Source of the DNA: an uncultured Erythrobacter sp.
GTDB lineage: Bacteria; Pseudomonadota; Alphaproteobacteria; Sphingomonadales; Sphingomonadaceae
DNA length: 64,000 nucleotides
NCBI GenBank assembly: GCA_947503275.1
Contig: CANNCZ010000001.1
Coordinates: forward strand, 1,302,001-1,366,000
Direction of reading: 5' to 3'
Part shown: positions 43,166-52,253 of the stretch, one piece after another
Position numbering within the stretch: position 1 is the first letter of the stretch
How the letters are laid out: each line of letters opens with the position of its first letter
Notes under the pieces: generated by a model
Database searches by the model: none
The model's input: only the letters and a program-made list of their open reading frames with translations
What the model was told of the DNA's origin: nothing
Position numbers and translations under genes: made by a program

Positions 43166-44697
43166 GAACTCTCCTCGTCATTACCATCAAACTTGCGATC
43201 CCAGCGGTCACGCGGTTTGTTGTTTTGCTGTTCCGTCACAACCGCAGGATGGGCTTGGTCAATTGCCCGCCCAATCAAGCTCGCTGTGTCGACTTCATCA
43301 TCATGCTTGCCAGCGGGAAACACGAGAAACTCACTAAGGTCTGCACCCTGCTCAAAATGCACCCGGCCTGTTGACGCCATCGCCTGAAAGCTTCGCGCCC
43401 GTGTGGGCTTGTCAGCAACGCTCGGAAGCCACTCAAGCCTGCAATGCGCGTTGCGTTCTCGCATCCGCCGCTTAAGCATCGGCTCAACAGCTTTTTGAAT
43501 AACGCCGCCTTCACCAAAAAAGGCGAGCGGTTTGTACTTTTTCACTAGATCCAGTTGCGCTTCGATCCATTCGTCGGACGCTGTCTGACCCTTCCATTGC
43601 TCAACACGGTAAATGTCACCGTTCGCAGCAATGCCCCACATGGTGAGCACCGTGTAATCACCACCACCATCCGTGACAGCGTAATCGCTTGTTCCGTAAT
43701 ATCTGACAGCGGGAAGCCGAGACCACTTCTGAAACCAATCGCGTTGGAAGAATGTGCCTTCGTCGGGTGATGGGCGCTGCTGATATAGGCTGGCCCATGT
43801 TCTTGGGTTGGTTTTAAACGGCTCCCAATGCGTGTGAGAAAACCACTCAGGCCAAAGAGTCTCGCCGATCTCTCGGCCAAGAGCATCGTTGGGGCGGTCA
43901 CAAATCGCAGGACAACAAAGCACCATCCATTTGCGACCATCTCTGCCATTAAAGAGGCCGCTTTCACCGTCCCAATTTTCCGGCAGAATACGACCTGCTG
44001 GATCATCTTCGTGCCAGCGCGTCAAAATCATGATCTGCGGTGCGCCTGGAACTAAGCGACTGCAAAAATCATCCACATAAGCATCCCACGTCTTATCGCG
44101 GATTGTCTTACTCTCGGCAGCTTCCCTACCACGGATAGGGTCGTCCAAAATACCTAAGTGAGCGCGATTGCCTGTAAGGCCAGAAAGAAGCCCGCCAGCC
44201 ATAAACTCACTGCCGTTATCCAACGCCCATTCGTCGGCGGCGTTCTGATCCTTGCGCAGTGTTGCGCCTATCAAACCCTCATAACTCTTGGAGCGAATGA
44301 GCTGCCTTGCTCTTCGACCTTGCTTTTTTGCGATCTCAGATGCGTAGCTGGCCAAAATTACATTATGCCGGGGGTTCACACCCATAAACCAAGGCACAGC
44401 AACCACATCAGCATAAGTGGACTTCGCTGAACCCGGAGGAAACAGCAACATCAAGTTCGGTAGCTCACCAAGAACAAGCTTCTGGATGCTGTGGCAAATT
44501 AACTCATGATGCGCGGCCAATTTACTTTGGTGCAGCGTCTCAAATCGGTCTTCTTCTTCGTCCTCCGAAAGAGGGACGGTTGGAATATCAACCATCAACG
44601 CAAAGTCACTGAGTGACCGCTTGGCCAACTCCGACCTAGCGGCAATCACATCACTTGGCTGGAACTCGTATGCTGGCGACAGCCCTAAGTTGCTCAT
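43150..44697 (-). CDS. terminase large subunit
   Basis: The packaging motor and nuclease. In the 515-residue protein the Walker A-like motif is FPPGSAKSTYAD, Walker B is LGILDDP and the coupling motif lies in MILTRWHEDD. The nuclease domain has YGTSDYAVTDGGGDYTV and KHDDEVDTASL acidic residues. It overlaps the small subunit by 47 bases and the portal by 16. Packaging is probably headful, from the P22-like context. Confidence 0.92.
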   Translation of the reverse strand: MSNLGLSPAYEFQPSDVIAARSELAKRSLSDFALMVDIPTVPLSEDEEEDRFETLHQSKLAAHHELICHSIQKLVLGELPNLMLLFPPGSAKSTYADVVAVPWFMGVNPRHNVILASYASEIAKKQGRRARQLIRSKSYEGLIGATLRKDQNAADEWALDNGSEFMAGGLLSGLTGNRAHLGILDDPIRGREAAESKTIRDKTWDAYVDDFCSRLVPGAPQIMILTRWHEDDPAGRILPENWDGESGLFNGRDGRKWMVLCCPAICDRPNDALGREIGETLWPEWFSHTHWEPFKTNPRTWASLYQQRPSPDEGTFFQRDWFQKWSRLPAVRYYGTSDYAVTDGGGDYTVLTMWGIAANGDIYRVEQWKGQTASDEWIEAQLDLVKKYKPLAFFGEGGVIQKAVEPMLKRRMRERNAHCRLEWLPSVADKPTRARSFQAMASTGRVHFEQGADLSEFLVFPAGKHDDEVDTASLIGRAIDQAHPAVVTEQQNNKPRDRWDRKFDGNDEESSWKAA

Positions 44698-45076
44698 CTG
44701 TTAGGCCTGAAACATCAAGCTTGGTTTTGGCTTCCGTTTCAATCGGGCCTCCATCCTTACCGGTCTGCTCGCTTCGAACAGTCTCACGCCAATCATCTGG
44801 AAAACGGGCCGCCATAGAGCGTGACCACACGCTTGATTGAAACTCCTGCGCGCTTTTCTCCATGCCTGCGCGGCCCTTACGCTCCCACCAAACCTGAGAA
44901 GCAAGCTTTGCACGCGTAAAGGCATCCAAGAACTCTTCGTGCTGCCCAGCCCAATTGAATAAGGTCTGCTTCACACAACCAAGCTCAAAAGCCATCTCCG
45001 CAACACTTGCGCCGGTCCCACCAAGCTCAATAATCTTGTCACAGTATTCGGGTTTGTATTCGGAGGGCCTCGCCAT
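44651..45076 (-). CDS. terminase small subunit
   Basis: The 141-residue protein (MARPSEYKPEY start) has an N-terminal helix-turn-helix (GASVAEMAFELGCVKQTLFNWAG, residues about 22-44), as in DNA-recognising small terminases, and a helical middle. The ATG at 45076 lies seven bases after GGAGG. The overlap with the large subunit is usual. Confidence 0.8.
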   Translation of the reverse strand: MARPSEYKPEYCDKIIELGGTGASVAEMAFELGCVKQTLFNWAGQHEEFLDAFTRAKLASQVWWERKGRAGMEKSAQEFQSSVWSRSMAARFPDDWRETVRSEQTGKDGGPIETEAKTKLDVSGLTDEQLRAVASIRVPAK

Positions 45077-45091
45077 CACAAAACCTCCAAC

Positions 45092-45448
45092 CTAAACCTT
45101 TGCAGTCGTGTAGTTCACAACCACCCATTGCGTTTCACCGGGTGCGCAAGTGTCAATCCGCGCCCGTAATCGGGCTTTTGGAAACACCGCAACATCGACA
45201 TTGAATGTGAGCTCGCGATCTCTTCCGCCAGTAGAAGGCATCGCATAGGTGGCTGTAGCCTCTATGCTGTCATCAGGAGCAATTCGCTCAAGGATAAGGC
45301 TGCGCGTTGTGAGTATGCCGCTCAGACCAAGAGGGCAATTCACAGACGCACATTGGACCGTAAGTGCTCGGATCGCCTCAGCAGAGGGGTTTTCCGTTTC
45401 GCAATCGGCAATGGTGCCTGCATTAGGAGCAGAGAATGCAACTTTCAT
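45092..45448 (-). CDS. hypothetical phage protein before terminase
   Basis: The 118-residue protein (MKVAFSAPNA start) has four cysteines and a beta-rich pattern (ELTFNVDVAVFPKARLRARI). I do not recognise a family. It is the first gene after the double terminator, so it may be the first late gene. Confidence 0.55.
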   Translation of the reverse strand: MKVAFSAPNAGTIADCETENPSAEAIRALTVQCASVNCPLGLSGILTTRSLILERIAPDDSIEATATYAMPSTGGRDRELTFNVDVAVFPKARLRARIDTCAPGETQWVVVNYTTAKV

Positions 45449-45547
45449 CTGAACCCCTATGTGTTTCTGCCGCTACGCGCTGCTATTGCCTATGTTTTGG
45501 CTGTGTGTGTTTCAGCGGTGAGGCAAGGCCCGAGGGCCAAAAGAAAA

Positions 45548-45573
45548 CCCCTCTCCGCGCAATGGAAGAGGGG
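45548..45573 (-). terminator. intrinsic terminator, second of two upstream of the late genes
   Basis: On the minus strand CCCCTCT pairs with AGAGGGG around a 12-base loop and is followed by TTTTCTTTT. It stands between the 196-residue gene and the late operon. Confidence 0.7.
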
Positions 45574-45610
45574 CCGTGTTCTCGTAAGTGAGGTGTGAGA
45601 GTCCGCTTAC

Positions 45611-45646
45611 AAAAAAGCGCCCGCACGCAATTATTGCCGGGGCGCA
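45611..45646 (-). terminator. intrinsic terminator, first of two upstream of the late genes
   Basis: On the minus strand GCGCCC and GGGCGC form a stem over a long partly paired loop and are followed by six T. It lies about 55 bases after the stop of the 196-residue gene. Confidence 0.7.
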
Positions 45647-45700
45647 ACTCTTTGACGTTGACGTGTCCTTGGCATATTTACCGCTTGGGGTCAATAGCGC

Positions 45701-46291
45701 TTATCGAACAATCAACTGGGCAACCTTCTTTAGCTGCTCGCGAGCCTCTGGAACAACACGCCTTTCGCACTTTGGCACCATCGCAACGAACCGGCCCCTT
45801 TTGTCGTAACGCTCTCTCGCACCATGCTTTTCAATGCAGTAATCCGTGATACTCCGCTCATCACGCACAACAGCTCGCAGGATCGAGACCAAAGCCCCCG
45901 CCCGGTTTTCCATCAACGAGGTTTGGATGCGTGCTGATATGATCGCTGCGCTGGGTCCGTTACCGCTTCCCCCGCGAACGCTGAAGTCGCAGCTATCCCG
46001 CATGGTTGACTGCTCGGCAAGCCGTGCCTGCTCAGCATAAACCTTGAGCGCATCATACTGCTCTTGCGTCAGATGATCGTGCGCCAAAAGCTTATCAATC
46101 GGTGCGTCAAATTTCGTCGCCAAGCCAGCAGAGCGATGATCGTTTCGGGCTAAACGTTGCTCTGTGGGCCTGATAACCGCCCTCTGGGCGCGTTTAGGGG
46201 TCTTTTGGGCACTTGTCCCCACCTTGCGTGCCTGAACGCCCTTAGCGGCGATTACAAGGCTCTTCTGGTCGATCTTATTCCGTGCGGCCAT
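45701..46291 (-). CDS. hypothetical protein, possible late-gene regulator
   Basis: The 196-residue protein is basic in its first 60 residues (AQKTPKRAQRAVIRPTEQR). Its C-terminal half has MRDSCDFSVRGGSGNGPS followed by helices with a DNA-binding-like stretch (DERSITDYCIEKHGARERYD). Its place directly before two terminators and the late operon is where phages carry Q-type antiterminators. That is inference; the sequence is not recognised. Confidence 0.5.
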   Translation of the reverse strand: MAARNKIDQKSLVIAAKGVQARKVGTSAQKTPKRAQRAVIRPTEQRLARNDHRSAGLATKFDAPIDKLLAHDHLTQEQYDALKVYAEQARLAEQSTMRDSCDFSVRGGSGNGPSAAIISARIQTSLMENRAGALVSILRAVVRDERSITDYCIEKHGARERYDKRGRFVAMVPKCERRVVPEAREQLKKVAQLIVR

Positions 46292-46320
46292 TGTTCGCCT
46301 CCCGCTGCTTGGGTGTTTGT

Positions 46321-47082
46321 TTAGTCATTGTTCGCAACGCTTTGGTTGTGTTGAGACGCCAAGAAACTGCGAAAGACGGCTTGAGCCTGCGCTGCAATCG
46401 CGTCCATTTGATCTTCGTATTCCCGGTTTTTCTGAAGGCACTGAGAATAACAATTTTCAGGATGCGTTGCTCGCATCACCATTGGAGCAACGTACTGAGG
46501 CAATTTACCAGCCTCTGCGAACATCAGAACATCATCAAGAAACGTCACATATGCTGCGCTGGTGAGCCAACGAGAACCAAGTAGATCGAAAACTTTAGTG
46601 GCGGCTAAGTGATTGCTGAACCCTCTTGAGCTTGCGCCAAAAGTGGAAAAGTATGGTTTCTGCTGATCACACCATCGGCGATAGTCACTCGAGTAGTATT
46701 CCGGGGAATCGAATGAAGTTGGAAAATCGGCAATCCGAGCAGAAGTGATATGCTCAATGCTTCTGTTCCCCTCTATTTCAGGCATTAAACTCAACCAATC
46801 TGAGTGCCAGAAGAACTCAATCTCGGGGTGCCCTTCTTTGCGAATTGATGAAGGATTGGCACTCATGCTCAAAACAGTGACACCTTTCCCAATGTTACAA
46901 GGGGCACATGACGTGATGAGGTTTTCGAGTGTATTTTTCCCACCCTCCACAACTGGCAATCGATGATCTAGGTGAAGAACAACCTCAGGAGGGGTTGAGC
47001 CGCAATACTGACAGGTGAAGCCATCACGGTGCAAAACATCGAACCTCAGCTTTTTTCCGATAGATTTTCTTTTGTTCGTCAT
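46321..47082 (-). CDS. HNH endonuclease
   Basis: The 253-residue protein has an N-terminal HNH domain: RDGFTCQYCGSTPPE, then LHLDHRLPVVEGGKNTLENLITSCAPCNIGKG in two blocks with the metal and zinc ligands. The C-terminal part is unrecognised. HNH genes near terminase often take part in packaging, and some are free-standing homing enzymes. It follows the primase-helicase after about 100 bases. Confidence 0.85.
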   Translation of the reverse strand: MTNKRKSIGKKLRFDVLHRDGFTCQYCGSTPPEVVLHLDHRLPVVEGGKNTLENLITSCAPCNIGKGVTVLSMSANPSSIRKEGHPEIEFFWHSDWLSLMPEIEGNRSIEHITSARIADFPTSFDSPEYYSSDYRRWCDQQKPYFSTFGASSRGFSNHLAATKVFDLLGSRWLTSAAYVTFLDDVLMFAEAGKLPQYVAPMVMRATHPENCYSQCLQKNREYEDQMDAIAAQAQAVFRSFLASQHNQSVANND

Positions 47083-47183
47083 TCTTCAAATCCTCTCATC
47101 GGAGCACCTGGGGGACAAAGGGACACCCCTTAGGGGTGTGTCCCTGTCCGTCCCCCCTTTGGTCATTGCTGGGCGTAATGTCC

Positions 47184-49187
47184 TCATTGTTTGTCCCCCA
47201 GTGTCCCCTTTGGATAAACCAAGCCACCTTCTATTGTTATTTTCTCTTTATTTTGCAGGGCCTTACGTAGCCTTTGGAATTGCTTCTTTGCGGTTTCAAT
47301 ATTGTCCCTGCTTAGTGTCCCCTCTTGTCCTAAAGCGTCTCTCCAGTGATTTATCGAAACTGCCGCTGGGGTAGTGCTAATTTCACCTGTTTCAGGATCA
47401 ATTTCCGGATCGCTACAAAGATCAAAAAGGACCATCAAAGCGTCCACTTCTTTTGGCGACAGGCCAGCCATTTCATCTTTTTTGGGATGATTCTCAGTGA
47501 TCGAAACAAGGCATGTGGACACCTCTTTCCCTCGCCGATCATGGCCAATAACAGTGCGGTCCAAGCGAAAACGGACCTGCATGTTGTCTTCGCCATCCTT
47601 TTGCTTAAGCGTAGTTGCTGTCTTAATGTCGCCAGCCTCGACTAGGATTGTGGTATCCACATTACCCCGCAAAGATGAGTGACCGCGCAGGTCTTTGCTC
47701 TCACTATCTTTGGGGCGGTGATGCACCACACAGGTGAGACAATCGAAAGCCGACGCGACTTGCTGACAATTATTGACGTATCCCACCATATCATCGGTGT
47801 TTTCCTTACCGCCGCCAAACGTCTTTGAGAGTGTATCCAGCACTATTAGTGCGGGTTTGATGCCCTTAACATCCAAGGCTGCTTGTATGGTTAGGATCAG
47901 TGCATCTGTGTCACCGTTCTCAGCCTGCATATCAATTGGTGATGCGACATAAGCTAGCGGAGCATCGGGCGCTATATCGCCATTTTCACGCATAGCATGC
48001 ATACGGTTTCTAAAGCCTGTCGCGCCCTCTGCTACCACATAGACGACAAGCCCTCGCTCCACATGCCTACCCGCCCACTCCCGGCCAGAGGCAATGTGCG
48101 CAGCCATGTGAAGAGCGAAGAAGCTTTTACCCGAACCGGGATGCCCATAAATCGCTGCTATACCGTTAGCAGGCAGCCAATCATCAATAAGCCAAAACCC
48201 GTCAATTACAGGCTCGACTTCACCCGCCCACTCAAGTGGAAGTGGTGACATCTGTTCTGCTGTAGGCTCGTGAGCCTGCCCCAGATATTGCTCTGGCGTG
48301 TCCGTATCGGCTGCGTCCCAGCCTTGCGGAGCGTCTTTCGGCGGGTCGATAAACTCAATAGTCGCAGCAACGCCCTTGAGCGCTTGAGCCAAGGCTGCGC
48401 CGAACTTGCGGCCCGGATCATCATTGTCTGGCCAGATAGTGACTTGCTTGCCTTTGAGAGGCTCAAGGTCTGAGCGCTCCAGGGGGCTGTTAGAGCCACC
48501 CATGACGCAAGTTGCCTCTATGCCTCGCTCTATGAGCGCCTGAGCGGCCTTCTCGCCCTCACAGAACACCACAGAGCTGCCACGAAGAATGCCAGGCAAG
48601 TTGTAGAGCGGGCGAATATCTGGATTGCCATAACGATGCTTTTCAGCATCCCACGGCAGGAACTCTTTTTGACCCGGCTCAGGCTCAAAACGATAGACGG
48701 TTGCGATTATATCGCCGTCGGCATCGGTGTAGTGCCATTCGCCCTTTTGGGGGCCTAGATCGCGCTCAACCTTTTTGAGCTTACGAACCGCTTGCTCGCG
48801 GCTGTAGCTAATTTCAGGGCGTGAACCGTGGCCAACCCAATCTGCCAACTCATCAAGTGCTTGAGCGAAGTTAACTCCATGATGCGCGATATACAGGTCA
48901 ATGAGGTTGCCGCCTTTTTGGGAAGGGTCAGCAAAGTCTTTCCATAAACCGCGCTTGTCACCTTTAGTTTCGACAACCAAAGAGGTTCCGGGTGATCCGT
49001 GGACATTGCCAACGCGCACATTGCGGGGCGTGATAACCGCCGCAGGAAAGAGCCAAGCGGCGAACTGCTCAACCTCTTTGACAAGCCCGCTAAGGATCAT
49101 ATCGCGGTCAGGGCCTTTGTCGCTTGACAGGAAGTCTGCGAGTTCCTTTTCGCGCAGGGCGTTATTGAAATCTAAAATGTTAGCCAT
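47184..49187 (-). CDS. phage primase-helicase (Toprim + RepA-type ATPase)
   Basis: The 667-residue protein probably primes and unwinds DNA for phage replication. An N-terminal region with GLWKDFADPSQKGGNLIDL is followed by a Toprim-like domain (VVFCEGEKAAQALIERG, TIWPDNDDPG). Next is a RepA-like ATPase with Walker A IYGHPGSGKSFFA and Walker B LIVLDTLSKTFGGG, and VVHHRPK as sensor. The ATG at 49187 (MANILDFNNA) overlaps the upstream exonuclease gene by eight bases; a frame to 49295 is rejected. Confidence 0.88.
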   Translation of the reverse strand: MANILDFNNALREKELADFLSSDKGPDRDMILSGLVKEVEQFAAWLFPAAVITPRNVRVGNVHGSPGTSLVVETKGDKRGLWKDFADPSQKGGNLIDLYIAHHGVNFAQALDELADWVGHGSRPEISYSREQAVRKLKKVERDLGPQKGEWHYTDADGDIIATVYRFEPEPGQKEFLPWDAEKHRYGNPDIRPLYNLPGILRGSSVVFCEGEKAAQALIERGIEATCVMGGSNSPLERSDLEPLKGKQVTIWPDNDDPGRKFGAALAQALKGVAATIEFIDPPKDAPQGWDAADTDTPEQYLGQAHEPTAEQMSPLPLEWAGEVEPVIDGFWLIDDWLPANGIAAIYGHPGSGKSFFALHMAAHIASGREWAGRHVERGLVVYVVAEGATGFRNRMHAMRENGDIAPDAPLAYVASPIDMQAENGDTDALILTIQAALDVKGIKPALIVLDTLSKTFGGGKENTDDMVGYVNNCQQVASAFDCLTCVVHHRPKDSESKDLRGHSSLRGNVDTTILVEAGDIKTATTLKQKDGEDNMQVRFRLDRTVIGHDRRGKEVSTCLVSITENHPKKDEMAGLSPKEVDALMVLFDLCSDPEIDPETGEISTTPAAVSINHWRDALGQEGTLSRDNIETAKKQFQRLRKALQNKEKITIEGGLVYPKGTLGDKQ

Positions 49188-49935
49188 TCCAGCACACCTC
49201 CTGAAAATCACAGAACTTGCAGCGGTAGAAGTCTGGCGAGGCATAGGGGCGAGGCAGGATTTCGCCCGCATCGACAGCCTGAATGATTTGCACACCCTTG
49301 TCGGTGCACTCTTGGCTTAGGGACGGCGAGAACGGTACAAGCTCAGCATAGAGCTTGCCGTTGTCTGCATTCTCTGCCGTGAAAAGCGCGGGGTTTTCGG
49401 TTAAAGGCAGATCATATTTGACCTCAAGATAGGGCTGGTAGGTCGCGATCTGCCCGGCATAGACCGGCTTTTCGCTGCGCACTCCATTCTTGCTAACCGC
49501 AGTCCAAGCTTTGTTGCCCAGAACCTTATGCTCCCAAATGCAGGGAACCTTCATGCCGAGGGGTGTGGCAGTTATAATCCCGTCAGTGTGCCCCTTGATG
49601 CGCCCGCCCGCTGTTTCAAATCCAAGCTGCCGGCCATCTTTGCCCTCTGTGACAATCTCAAAGCCTGACAGTCTGAGGCGCTGGATCATGTTCGCCTCGC
49701 CTGTGTGGCCACGCTCAAAGATGCGCAGCGTCTCACCTTTGAATTGGCGATCCTTTGGTGTGCCCATGAACTCGTATTGAAGCATTCGGGCGCACTCTTC
49801 GCCAAGGCGAGAGGCTCCCAAATAATTACGCGATGGCTGCGCTTGGCTCTCGCGCTCCATCGCAGCATTTATAATCTCGCTGAACCTCTGGTTGATCGAA
49901 GCGCCTTTTTGCGCACCATGGTTAAAGTCGATCAT
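49180..49935 (-). CDS. PD-(D/E)XK exonuclease, RecB/Cas4-like
   Basis: The 251-residue protein has the nuclease core with GASRLGEECARMLQYEF near residue 40, HTDGIITATPLG, IWEHKVLGNKAW (the E-x-K motif) and QIATYQPYL. A C-terminal cysteine set (CKFCDFQEVC) suggests an iron-sulfur cluster, as in Cas4/AddB-type nucleases. With the Sak4-like ATPase it could form a recombination pair. The ATG is in a TGATG overlap. Confidence 0.82.
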   Translation of the reverse strand: MIDFNHGAQKGASINQRFSEIINAAMERESQAQPSRNYLGASRLGEECARMLQYEFMGTPKDRQFKGETLRIFERGHTGEANMIQRLRLSGFEIVTEGKDGRQLGFETAGGRIKGHTDGIITATPLGMKVPCIWEHKVLGNKAWTAVSKNGVRSEKPVYAGQIATYQPYLEVKYDLPLTENPALFTAENADNGKLYAELVPFSPSLSQECTDKGVQIIQAVDAGEILPRPYASPDFYRCKFCDFQEVCWNG

Positions 49936-50270
49936 CAAAATGGCACGTCATTGCCGATGATCTCAGCAAAGCTTTCGCGGAACGTGCGAACAGTTGCAGC
50001 GCTAAATGCCAGCACTTCGTCACGGGTTAGATCATTGAATGATTTTGCGCCGATGCCTTGATCTGCGACTTTTTGTCCAAGCGCCGGGAGCATCTGCTCA
50101 ATCGCGGCTATTTCGTCATTTGTAAATTGCATTCCTGCTCTCCAGCGCCGGAAGCATCCGGCTGTGCAGAATTTTAGATCCAGCTCACGGGTGAGGCATT
50201 TAAAGCCCCACCCGCCCTGCCAGTGCGCGCCGCAATAGTGGCAGGCGCGCTCACGGATTAGCTCGCCCAC
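49935..50270 (-). CDS. small zinc-ribbon phage protein
   Basis: The 111-residue protein starts MGELIRERACHYCG and has four or more cysteines in pairs (CHYCG, KCL, FCTAGC), consistent with a zinc-binding domain in its first 40 residues. The rest is helical. It overlaps the gene above by 13 bases and the exonuclease by one. Function unknown. Confidence 0.6.
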   Translation of the reverse strand: MGELIRERACHYCGAHWQGGWGFKCLTRELDLKFCTAGCFRRWRAGMQFTNDEIAAIEQMLPALGQKVADQGIGAKSFNDLTRDEVLAFSAATVRTFRESFAEIIGNDVPF

Positions 50271-50812
50271 GCAGGGGTGTTGCTGGTTTGCTGTGCTGGA
50301 GCATCCGAGGCACCGGATGTTCCGCCGTTCTTAGGATGCTGCTTGGAGGTGACAGGAATCGCGGTGTCGAAGCCGTTCTTGTCATCATATCCGCCAGTGC
50401 CTTTTTCGACACTGACCTTCGCAACAAACTCCAAACCGGAGAAGTCGCCAAAGCCGGTTACAATGCGCTTGGCCTTTGCGGCCTCGCTTTCATCGGTCGG
50501 ATCGATCGAACGCGCGCTTTCCAAAACGCCGCGAAGTTTTGAGCGGGTTATGCCAAGCGTTTTAGCAACCTTCTCTTCGTCAGGGCGCGGATGCTGAGCC
50601 ATCATCAATGACCAGAACTTGCGGTTCTTGAACGGGCCTTCGGTTACGGTGAACTCGCAATCGAGATAAGCATAGTCACTGTTGCGGCTTTGCGTCAGCC
50701 AACCACCGTCACCGGCCTTGCCGGGGCGGATTGTCATGATGACGGGAGCAATCGTTCCCTTTGGGATCAAATCAACAGACTTGCTTTCGGCGTCGTTAAA
50801 ATCGTAGCTCAT
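50258..50812 (-). CDS. probable phage single-stranded-DNA-binding protein
   Basis: The 184-residue protein (MSYDFNDAES start) has a beta-rich centre (SDYAYLDCEFTVTEGPFKNRKFWS) and a disordered acidic/Ser tail. Such proteins lie next to Sak4-type ATPases in many phages and are thought to bind ssDNA. The gene pair fits that role; the assignment is by context and composition. Confidence 0.6.
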   Translation of the reverse strand: MSYDFNDAESKSVDLIPKGTIAPVIMTIRPGKAGDGGWLTQSRNSDYAYLDCEFTVTEGPFKNRKFWSLMMAQHPRPDEEKVAKTLGITRSKLRGVLESARSIDPTDESEAAKAKRIVTGFGDFSGLEFVAKVSVEKGTGGYDDKNGFDTAIPVTSKQHPKNGGTSGASDAPAQQTSNTPAWAS

Positions 50813-50838
50813 AAATTAGTCCTTTTCGTTTTGGAGGA

Positions 50839-51660
50839 TTAGGCAGCAATCGCGGTTTCTTGATCGGAGGTGCGATTGTCTGCCGACTTTGGCGCACTGA
50901 TTTTTTCCATCAGTTTGCCGAGGTGGGGCTGCTCAATTGGATTGAGACGGCCCGAACGGTCTTTTGCAGGGAAGCCCTGCGGATTGTCAGCACCAGTGAC
51001 AAAGGCGCGATAAGGTGGCCCGTCCTCTGGCGTCATCAACGTCATGGTGATGATCTGGTCTGTGATGCCTGGAGCCTCTAAGGCTGTTTTAGAGCCCTCA
51101 ACCTGCATCACGTGCGAAACGCGGCCAAAGTCGTCCTTGACCTCGTTTAACAAGCCGACAAGCCACACATTGACGCGTGGTGCGTGCTGGAACTGCTTGA
51201 GCCATTTAATCATTTCACGGCCAAGCAAACCATAAGCGCCACGCGTGTCAGGCTCATTATTGCGATTGAACGCGTCTGGTTGCTTTTGTGACCACGCAAA
51301 GCAGATGCGCGAGACTTCGGTGATGGAGTCGATGAAAATCGTCTCATATTTTGATAGATCGAAGTCCGCCTTTTTAGCGTTGCTGTGTGCGACGCTGTAA
51401 GGCTCATCATCGTCCAAAGCAGGATTGCCACCACCGACAGCAGCGGCAATATCGCGGGCCTCATTCCAAGTGCGCAGGCGCACCATATCGCCACCCCAAT
51501 CCTGCACAGATAGCTCTCCAGCTTCTGCGTTCACAAAAAGAGTGGTTTCAGGATCAAGCGTGTAAAGCAGAGACGTTTTGCCAATCCCAGCTTTGCCTAC
51601 AATGATGCCCTTAATGCCTGCTTTTGATTGGAGGCGTTCGGTTGCTGAGATGATTTTCAT
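50839..51660 (-). CDS. AAA/RecA-like ATP-binding protein (Sak4-like)
   Basis: The 273-residue protein has Walker A IVGKAGIGKTSLLYTL at residues about 20-35 and Walker B ETIFIDSITEVSR. It is the AAA_24-type phage ATPase often named Sak4, which anneals or recombines single strands with phage SSB. The four-base overlap with the gene above and the neighbouring exonuclease support a recombination module. Confidence 0.78.
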   Translation of the reverse strand: MKIISATERLQSKAGIKGIIVGKAGIGKTSLLYTLDPETTLFVNAEAGELSVQDWGGDMVRLRTWNEARDIAAAVGGGNPALDDDEPYSVAHSNAKKADFDLSKYETIFIDSITEVSRICFAWSQKQPDAFNRNNEPDTRGAYGLLGREMIKWLKQFQHAPRVNVWLVGLLNEVKDDFGRVSHVMQVEGSKTALEAPGITDQIITMTLMTPEDGPPYRAFVTGADNPQGFPAKDRSGRLNPIEQPHLGKLMEKISAPKSADNRTSDQETAIAA

Positions 51661-52124
51661 GCCGCCACCTTCTCGCTCAGAGCGTAGGTAGCCTTGCCGG
51701 TTTCGACAGTGCGTGCAGCACCGAGAATAAACCGGCTGTCGTCCATCAGGGCTTCAAAGCGACGCTCATCAATCTTGAAAGTGATTTTAGCCACGTGCTG
51801 CGCGGTCGCAGGGTCAAGTCGATCCAAAGCGGCGCGCAACTCTGCCTGATCCCACTTCACACGCTTGGGGCGCGTTACAGTGACATCAAAGCCGCCATCA
51901 GAAAAGCGAGCTGTTCCTGTGTCACGACCATCAGCAAGCAGCACTTCAGATGCCTTAGAGGCATAGCGACGCTCAAACGTGTCATGCAGTGCTTTGTCTC
52001 GGCGCTTAAGTACCACTTGCTCTTCGGCGAGTTTCCAAGCCAGATCGCTCAGAACGGCAGGCGAAAGCTTATCAAGCTCCCCCGCCTCCAAAGTATCCAG
52101 CATTTCAGTTGTCAGATTGTCCAT
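51657..52124 (-). CDS. hypothetical phage protein of the recombination operon
   Basis: The 155-residue protein (MDNLTTEMLD) starts six bases after AAAGGA and has a helical N-terminal half (LSPAVLSDLAWKLAEEQVVL). It overlaps the ATPase gene by four bases. Its leader contains a large folded structure (52170-52238). Function unknown. Confidence 0.65.
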   Translation of the reverse strand: MDNLTTEMLDTLEAGELDKLSPAVLSDLAWKLAEEQVVLKRRDKALHDTFERRYASKASEVLLADGRDTGTARFSDGGFDVTVTRPKRVKWDQAELRAALDRLDPATAQHVAKITFKIDERRFEALMDDSRFILGAARTVETGKATYALSEKVAA

Positions 52125-52169
52125 CAATCGTCCTTTCGATTTGTCCTCTGATCGTTTTTTGAAAGTGAA

Positions 52170-52238
52170 GAGAGCGGCCTAAACGCGGTTTGGACTGGCC
52201 GACCGGGGTATTCGGATATTCCCCCGGAGACCGCTCTC
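52170..52238 (-). promoter_or_regulatory. three-way-junction RNA structure in the early leader
   Basis: An outer stem (GAGAGCGG 52170-52177 with CCGCTCTC 52231-52238) encloses two hairpins: CTAAAC/GTTTGG around GCG, and CCGGGG/CCCCGG around a 12-base loop. It lies between two genes of the leftward early operon, about 45 bases before the next start codon. It may be a leader element or a processing site. Confidence 0.5.
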
Positions 52239-52253
52239 GTGTTCGGTGTGGTG

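Noticed and set aside
45449..45700. CRISPR-like or IS end in the gap with inverted repeats
   Set aside because: The repeats are single hairpins with T-runs, which fit terminators. No array, transposase or target duplication is present.
49188..49295. 36-residue extension of the primase-helicase
   Set aside because: It lies within the exonuclease gene in another frame, and the ATG at 49187 matches the usual start.
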